Positions 59,932-64,000 of a stretch of DNA of 64,000 nt are shown here, piece after piece. The notes below the pieces were generated by a model. That model was given only the letters and a program-made list of their open reading frames with translations, was not told where the DNA came from and did not search any database. Source of the DNA: CAZPQK01 sp964588695 (GTDB lineage: Bacteria > Krumholzibacteriota > Krumholzibacteriia > WVZY01 > JAKEHA01); NCBI GenBank assembly GCA_964588695.1, contig CAZPQK010000015.1:1-64000 (forward strand). The letters run 5' to 3'. Within the stretch, counting starts at the first letter, position 1; each line of letters begins with the position of its first letter. The position numbers and the translations under genes are program-made.

Positions 59932-60636
59932 TTAGCCGTTAGGGTTGGTGGCAAAAACGGTAAGCTCTGGTGTGAACCCGCGGTCGTCCATCGCCAGCAT
60001 TCCACAAATTGCATGCGCAATCTCTTGCGAGCGAAGCTTGCGCTCGCTTTTCTCTTGTGGGTATCCGGCCGAGGCGGCGAAGTTGGTTAACACTTCGCTT
60101 GGGTTGATGACCATCACGCGAATGTTGAACTTGCGAAGTTCGTGGCGCCAGCAATCACTGGCTGCATTGAGCGCGGCCTTACTGGCCACGTATGCGGTGC
60201 CTCCGGCGAACCCTTTAAGTGCCGCCGTCGAAGACACATTAACAATGTTACCGTACTCGTTAGCCGCAAAATGTCGGGCGGCGACCTGGGCCATCTGCGT
60301 GGCCCCAACGAGGTTGGTGTCAAGTATTGCGCGGAATTCGTCCATGCTGAGATCGCTCAACGCTCCAAACTTTCCCCAGCCGGCATTGTTGACAAGTACG
60401 TTGCAGTCGCCAAAGGCATCCAACGTTTCGGAAAATGCTCGCTCGCAGTCTTCGAACTTCGAAACGTCGGCTTGGATAGCCGTCGCGCCGGTTTCCTTAG
60501 CAGCCGCCCCCAAACGTTCGCTGTCTCGTCCGCAGATGGCAACGTCGGCGCCTTTATCCATCAGCTGCACCGCCAACTCCATTCCAATACCAGAGCTGCC
60601 GCCGGTTATGAGCGCTTTAACTTTTGATAGTTTCAT
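59932..60636 (-). CDS. Short-chain dehydrogenase/reductase
   Basis: The 234-aa product has the SDR elements ALITGGSSGIGMELAVQL (NAD(P) loop), VLVNNAGWGKFG (NNAG), VSS and the catalytic YVASKAALNAASD. The cofactor-selecting region reads ICGRDSERL, favouring NADP. The substrate is unknown. It lies 18 bp after the DUF4286 gene. Confidence 0.93.
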   Translation of the reverse strand: MKLSKVKALITGGSSGIGMELAVQLMDKGADVAICGRDSERLGAAAKETGATAIQADVSKFEDCERAFSETLDAFGDCNVLVNNAGWGKFGALSDLSMDEFRAILDTNLVGATQMAQVAARHFAANEYGNIVNVSSTAALKGFAGGTAYVASKAALNAASDCWRHELRKFNIRVMVINPSEVLTNFAASAGYPQEKSERKLRSQEIAHAICGMLAMDDRGFTPELTVFATNPNG

Positions 60637-60654
60637 AGTCCCTCCCCAAAGGGC

Positions 60655-60963
60655 CTAGTCGATAACCTGGAAGATTGCACGCGACGCACGGAACTTGTCC
60701 GCGTAACGGTGGGTGTGGTCGGCCTGCAGCGCGGGCGCATGGTCGCGCTGATAGATGTCGAGCTGTTCACGTGTGGCCAGTTGGTACTCAATACTATACG
60801 CGATGTAACCGTCAGATTCGACGGGTTCTTGCCGTCGACGCAGTGTATTACCCAAAAAGTGGCCGGTGGCCAGCACGTCGGGAATGTGATGCTCGCGCAT
60901 CCACGCTAGCCAGTCGTCGTGTATGTCGGGCGCAATCGCCACGTTGACGCAGTAAATGACCAT
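60655..60963 (-). CDS. DUF4286 family protein
   Basis: The 102-aa product fits DUF4286: MVIYCVNVAIAPDIHDDWLAWMREHHIPDVLATGHF and YSIEYQ...YQRDHAPALQADHTHRYADKF. The predicted fold is a ferredoxin-like alpha/beta dimer. No function is established. It lies 18 bp after the VOC gene. Confidence 0.9.
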   Translation of the reverse strand: MVIYCVNVAIAPDIHDDWLAWMREHHIPDVLATGHFLGNTLRRRQEPVESDGYIAYSIEYQLATREQLDIYQRDHAPALQADHTHRYADKFRASRAIFQVID

Positions 60964-60981
60964 GCTGACTCCTTGGCGCGC

Positions 60982-61356
60982 TTACAGGTCTTCGTAGAAA
61001 AACAGAGCGTTTCCGTCGGGGTCGTAGAACCCAAACTCCCGAGTTCCCCACGGTTGCTCTTTGACTGCGGTTCGCTCGCCAAGAACCCCGAGGGGTTGCC
61101 ACTCCGCAAACAGCGCCGTCGGGTCGTCCACAAAAAAGCGCAACTGCATCGCGCCGCCGTTCTTGAAGGTGGTCTCGTCGTGGCGCTGCAAATGGATCTC
61201 CGCACCCTCTCGTCGCACGCCGGCGTAACTCTTAGGAAACTCCGGGCTGGTGGCATCGGTAAATGCGTGCTTGAAACCAAGCTTGCCGTAAAACTCCAGC
61301 GCGTCTTCGACACTTCGAACCGGCAGCACCGGATGGATTGCTTTTATTGTGCTCAT
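60982..61356 (-). CDS. VOC-superfamily (glyoxalase/bleomycin-resistance-like) protein
   Basis: The 124-aa product has one VOC module: IHPVLPVRSVEDALEFYGKLGF at the start and WGTREFGFYDPDGNALFFYEDL at the end, with His and Glu residues at metal positions. Such proteins include resistance proteins, dioxygenases and isomerases; no subgroup can be assigned. Confidence 0.92.
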   Translation of the reverse strand: MSTIKAIHPVLPVRSVEDALEFYGKLGFKHAFTDATSPEFPKSYAGVRREGAEIHLQRHDETTFKNGGAMQLRFFVDDPTALFAEWQPLGVLGERTAVKEQPWGTREFGFYDPDGNALFFYEDL

Positions 61357-61400
61357 ACTAACTCACAAGTAAGGGCCTGAACGACAATCATAACTTAGCA

Positions 61401-62060
61401 CTAACGAACGTACATGGCTTTGATCTTTCCCCACGTAAAATGACTGATGGAGACGGGCTGAATGCAATTCGGCGCGGCGATTAGATCCTGACACCAGCTT
61501 GACACACCGTTAACAACCAGCGGCCACGACTCGGCCATTGGTTGCCACTCCCCGGTGCAGTCGAGGGCATCAAAACGCCCAGTTAGCGAGTGTGCCAGTG
61601 CACAAACCCATGCATCGCGAGCGCCCGCGCCGTTTCCGACGACGGTAATCGAATGGGCTATCACCGGTGCGACGTGACAAAACCCATCGTAACGTATTTC
61701 GATACCGGTCAGGGCGGTACCCACCCAAGATGCATGGGGGATGTGTTCGTCGATCACGGTTAGGCCGCTCGCGCCAAGATCCAACCGATAACGAGCACCC
61801 GCGGTCGCGCTGGTGGCGCGATGCAGAACATGAATCGTGAAGGTGCCGGTATCGTTTTCCAGATGGCAGTCTAGAACCATCGGTGGGTCGACAACCACGG
61901 ACAACGCGCCCGGCTGCGCCAATAACGGGAGCGAGTAAACCGTAAGGGCAGTTGCCAAACCGGCAAGCGCGCAAGTACCTCGGCCGCATTGGCCAAAGAC
62001 GGCGCCGACAGACCGGGAGAGGCGTCGAACCAGCAGGGCAGGTGCAGTTCGTGTGCGCAT
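61401..62060 (-). CDS. Secreted cysteine-containing protein with WGKIKAM C-terminal tail
   Basis: The 219-aa product has an N-terminal hydrophobic signal (ALAGLATALTVYSLPLLAQ, about 31-49, after a basic lead). A beta-rich domain with six or so cysteines follows, including LDCHLEN, DGFCHV, WVCAL and a closing SWCQDLIAAPNC. It ends VSISHFTWGKIKAMYVR. The tail matches that of the unrelated secreted protein at 11340-11852. A later start within the long N-terminus is possible. I do not recognise the domain. Confidence 0.75.
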   Translation of the reverse strand: MRTRTAPALLVRRLSRSVGAVFGQCGRGTCALAGLATALTVYSLPLLAQPGALSVVVDPPMVLDCHLENDTGTFTIHVLHRATSATAGARYRLDLGASGLTVIDEHIPHASWVGTALTGIEIRYDGFCHVAPVIAHSITVVGNGAGARDAWVCALAHSLTGRFDALDCTGEWQPMAESWPLVVNGVSSWCQDLIAAPNCIQPVSISHFTWGKIKAMYVR

Positions 62061-62107
62061 TCCAGAATTCTATCGGCGCCGATGGCTCAGGTCAAATCAT
62101 GTGCAGA

Positions 62108-62923
62108 CTAGCCGGCCTGCTTCATATGAACATCGCGCTGCGGGAACGGGATGGTTACGCCGCCCTGGTCGAACGCTTTTTTAACACCTTCGTGGACGTT
62201 AAAGTAAACATCCCAATAGGTAGCAGGGACGGTGAACGGGCGACAAACCAGGTTGACGCTGCTGTCCGCGTGTTCCACCACGCCGACGAATGGCGCCGGT
62301 TCGGTAAGTACGTTCGGATCGCCTTTAAGCACATCCATCATGATACGTTTGGCGGTGTCGATGTCGTCTTCGTAGGAAATTCCAAACACCATGTCGACGC
62401 GAATCGTTCCTTTGGTGCAATAGTTGACGATGTTGTCGCCGGAAAATTTTGCGTTGGGAACGATCACCGTTTTGTTTTCGTGGGTGCGCAGGGTGGTAAC
62501 AAAAATTCCAACCGACTCGACGAATCCTTCGGTACCTGCTGCTTCGACGTAGTCACCCACCTTGACGGGGCGAAAAATAATCATCAAAACGCCGGCGGCA
62601 AAGTTCGACAGCGACCCCTGCAACGCCAAACCAATCGCGAGGCCAGCGGCACCGATGATGGCGACGAAAGACGTCGTTTGAATTCCCACTCGGCTGAGCG
62701 CGGCGACCACGACAAAGGTCAGCAACAGCGCGTACACCATATTGGTCGTGAACTTAATCAAAGTTTGGTCGACGTTGCGCGCATTCATCAACTTGCGCAC
62801 TCCACGGGTTACGCCCTTGGCCACCCAACGACCGATAACAAAAATGGCCAGCGCGGCCAGAATCTTTAGTCCGAACTCGGCGCCGACTTCCTGTAGTTTC
62901 ACAATCCAGTCTTGAAGCTCCAT
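62108..62923 (-). CDS. mscS: Small-conductance mechanosensitive channel (MscS family)
   Basis: The 271-aa product follows the E. coli MscS plan: three membrane helices, with the pore helix AGLAIGLALQGSLSNFAAGVL, then the beta-domain (FRPVKVGDYVEAAGTEGFVESVG, TKDN-like VIVPNAKFSGDNIVNYC) and the C-terminal alpha/beta domain. It opens on osmotic downshock. The ATG at 62923 has GGAGAG upstream. Length is near that of E. coli MscS (286). Confidence 0.96.
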   Translation of the reverse strand: MELQDWIVKLQEVGAEFGLKILAALAIFVIGRWVAKGVTRGVRKLMNARNVDQTLIKFTTNMVYALLLTFVVVAALSRVGIQTTSFVAIIGAAGLAIGLALQGSLSNFAAGVLMIIFRPVKVGDYVEAAGTEGFVESVGIFVTTLRTHENKTVIVPNAKFSGDNIVNYCTKGTIRVDMVFGISYEDDIDTAKRIMMDVLKGDPNVLTEPAPFVGVVEHADSSVNLVCRPFTVPATYWDVYFNVHEGVKKAFDQGGVTIPFPQRDVHMKQAG

Positions 62924-63130
62924 CGTGCTCTCCGTTTGGTAGGTGCAATGGCTCCGGAGAGGAGCCAAATGTGGTGTTGGCTTACTCCTTCGACCCGGCG
63001 ACCGTGACTTTGGTCACATAAGTTAGCTCGCCTCACGATGCTCACGGCGCTAAAGCCGCCCCTCCCGCGTGCCGATAACCCATTGACAACGGGTCACTTC
63101 GGCAATCATTTCCCACTAGGTGGAGGCAGC
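62924..63130. other. Divergent intergenic region between mscS and the DUF4388 gene
   Basis: It holds the mscS leader, a CRP-type palindrome at 63003-63018 and the ribosome site GTGGAGG before the DUF4388 start. No further gene or hairpin of note was seen. Confidence 0.5.
63003..63018. promoter_or_regulatory. CRP-type palindrome CGTGAC-N4-GTCACA between divergent genes
   Basis: It differs from a perfect TGTGA-N6-TCACA site at one outer base and has the same 16-bp geometry as the site at 17353-17368. It lies about 80 bp before mscS and 113 bp before the DUF4388 gene, a credible position for the Crp-like regulator encoded at 16683. Confidence 0.5.
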
Positions 63131-64000
63131 GTGCTAAGCGGCGATCTTTCCAACTTTCCAATCGCGGACCTGCTGGTCTTTCTCGGACATATGGGCAAGG
63201 ACGGCGTGCTGACGGTTTCGGGTGCCGACGACGGGGTCAACGTGAGCTTCGCGTCCGGTGCCGTGGTGGACGCCTACTCCGAGCCGGGCGATCGGGTACT
63301 GCTGGCATACCTTGGCAATCACGATGGACTCAACCCCACCGCGGTGGCGGGACTGCGCGCCGCGGCGACCGATACGGGCCTTCCGGTGCGACAGCTGCTT
63401 GACGATATCTCACTGGCCAACTCGGCCGCTGCTGGCCCCGCCATTGCGGCCGCTATTGCGGAGAGCCTGTTTCACCTGTGTCAGCTTGACCGCGGCGACT
63501 TTAAGTTTGTGGAGACGGCGGTCAACTTTTCGACCACCGGACATCGCGTGGAGAGCCTGGTGCTCGACGCGATGCGACAGGTCGACGAAGTGCGCGACTG
63601 TATGACTCACCTCGGAGGCTCGCCCGAGGGTTTGGTGGTTACTGCGGGAGACGGTCCGACCGCCCCGGCCGGTGATGGAGTTGGTTCATGGCTGGAAACG
63701 AACCTCACGGCGCCCATTGTGCTCGGCGACCTGATTGCTAAGAGTCCCTTTGGTTCGCATGCCACCATCAAAGCAGTTCGCGTCGCCGTCGATCGCGGCG
63801 CTTATACAATCGCAACGTCAGCGCCGGTCGACAGTTCCCCACCACCAGTGGCGGCACAACCGTTGTTTGCGGCATTCCGTCGATCGCAAGCCCGTTCGCT
63901 AAAGCTTCCGCCGAAGGAACGTATGCAACTCACATTGTTGTTTGCGCGCGAGTGGTTTGATTGCGCCGCTTTGATTGGTGTGCGTGACGGAGTGATTGAA
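63131..64000 (+). CDS. DUF4388-domain protein, 3' truncated by the window
   Basis: The frame starts with GTG at 63131, preceded by TGGAGG, and runs open to the window end (290 codons seen). It begins LSGDLSNFPIADLLVFLGHMGKDGVLTVSG, the DUF4388 (PATAN-like) opening, with ASGAVVDAYSEPGDRVLLAYL and a second helical part containing LDRGDFKFVE. Such domains occur beside two-component and gliding-type signalling systems, where they act as effector modules. Later residues (about 185-290) are not recognised. The full domain set lies beyond the window. Confidence 0.85.
   Translation, partial: MLSGDLSNFPIADLLVFLGHMGKDGVLTVSGADDGVNVSFASGAVVDAYSEPGDRVLLAYLGNHDGLNPTAVAGLRAAATDTGLPVRQLLDDISLANSAAAGPAIAAAIAESLFHLCQLDRGDFKFVETAVNFSTTGHRVESLVLDAMRQVDEVRDCMTHLGGSPEGLVVTAGDGPTAPAGDGVGSWLETNLTAPIVLGDLIAKSPFGSHATIKAVRVAVDRGAYTIATSAPVDSSPPPVAAQPLFAAFRRSQARSLKLPPKERMQLTLLFAREWFDCAALIGVRDGVIE

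Noticed and set aside
1..64000. tRNA, rRNA, tmRNA or 4.5S RNA genes
   Set aside because: Intergenic gaps were read for cloverleaf and conserved-loop patterns and none was convincing; a tRNAscan or Infernal run would settle this.

Overview
The window is a dense bacterial chromosome segment of about 57-60% GC (estimated by eye on sampled lines), with almost no gap above 250 bp. The organism is diderm: it has an OmpA lipoprotein, an AsmA protein, several lipobox proteins and a PorV-like beta-barrel. Three features point loosely to a little-studied lineage of the FCB superphylum (Krumholzibacteriota, Eisenbacteria or Latescibacterota type): a secreted protein with a gliding/FlgD-like tail, the PorV-like barrel beside it, and two secreted proteins ending in a WGKIKA(L/M) tail. 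That placement is inference. No rRNA or tRNA gene was recognised.

Layout. (1) 1-6043, minus strand: a conserved translation block, ffh-rpsP-khpA-rimM-trmD-rplS-rnhB-yraN, then a BamE/SmpA-like lipoprotein. A 45-bp tandem repeat sits at the left edge. (2) 6300-10394: a single 1364-aa STAND-like P-loop ATPase of lower GC, a probable acquired defence-type gene. (3) 10467-16563, minus: tgt-yajC-def-fmt-PASTA-rpe. This run is split between PASTA and rpe by a roughly 1.6-kb accessory insert holding higBA, a truncated isochorismatase-family gene and a secreted-protein gene flanked by two copies of a 58-bp, doubly palindromic repeat. The last 17 codons of the PASTA gene are present in diverged form at the other end of the insert, overlapping the rpe start. 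(4) 16683-29121: a Crp/Fnr regulator, then a minus-strand run of an EF-G-like GTPase-yebC-ruvC-ruvA-ruvB-queA-asmA behind a near-consensus sigma-70 promoter, then a Yip1-like protein and two divergent glycosyltransferases. ruvC appears to use a CTG start. (5) 29160-44803: envelope and polysaccharide functions: a PDZ protein behind an ECF-like promoter, two O-antigen ligase/polymerase proteins, a Wzz protein, glycosyltransferases, a beta-propeller, EamA-CobB, and the secreted protein/PorV pair. (6) 44956-64000: OmpA, a hybrid histidine kinase, P5C dehydrogenase, a thioesterase, acylphosphatase, methyltransferase-GT2-ClC-NadE, two M48 metalloproteases, rpmB-rpmG, SGNH hydrolase, SDR, DUF4286, VOC, a second WGKIKA protein, MscS and a DUF4388 protein cut by the window edge.

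How the genes work together: the left third is core translation, SRP, queuosine (tgt, queA) and Holliday-junction functions in compact overlapping operons. The middle is surface polysaccharide assembly and secretion. The right third mixes metabolism with envelope maintenance. The parts most worth a second look are the PASTA/rpe insert with its repeat-flanked cassette, the STAND ATPase, the shared C-terminal tail, the structured leader before the polysaccharide GT2 gene, and the non-canonical ruvC start.
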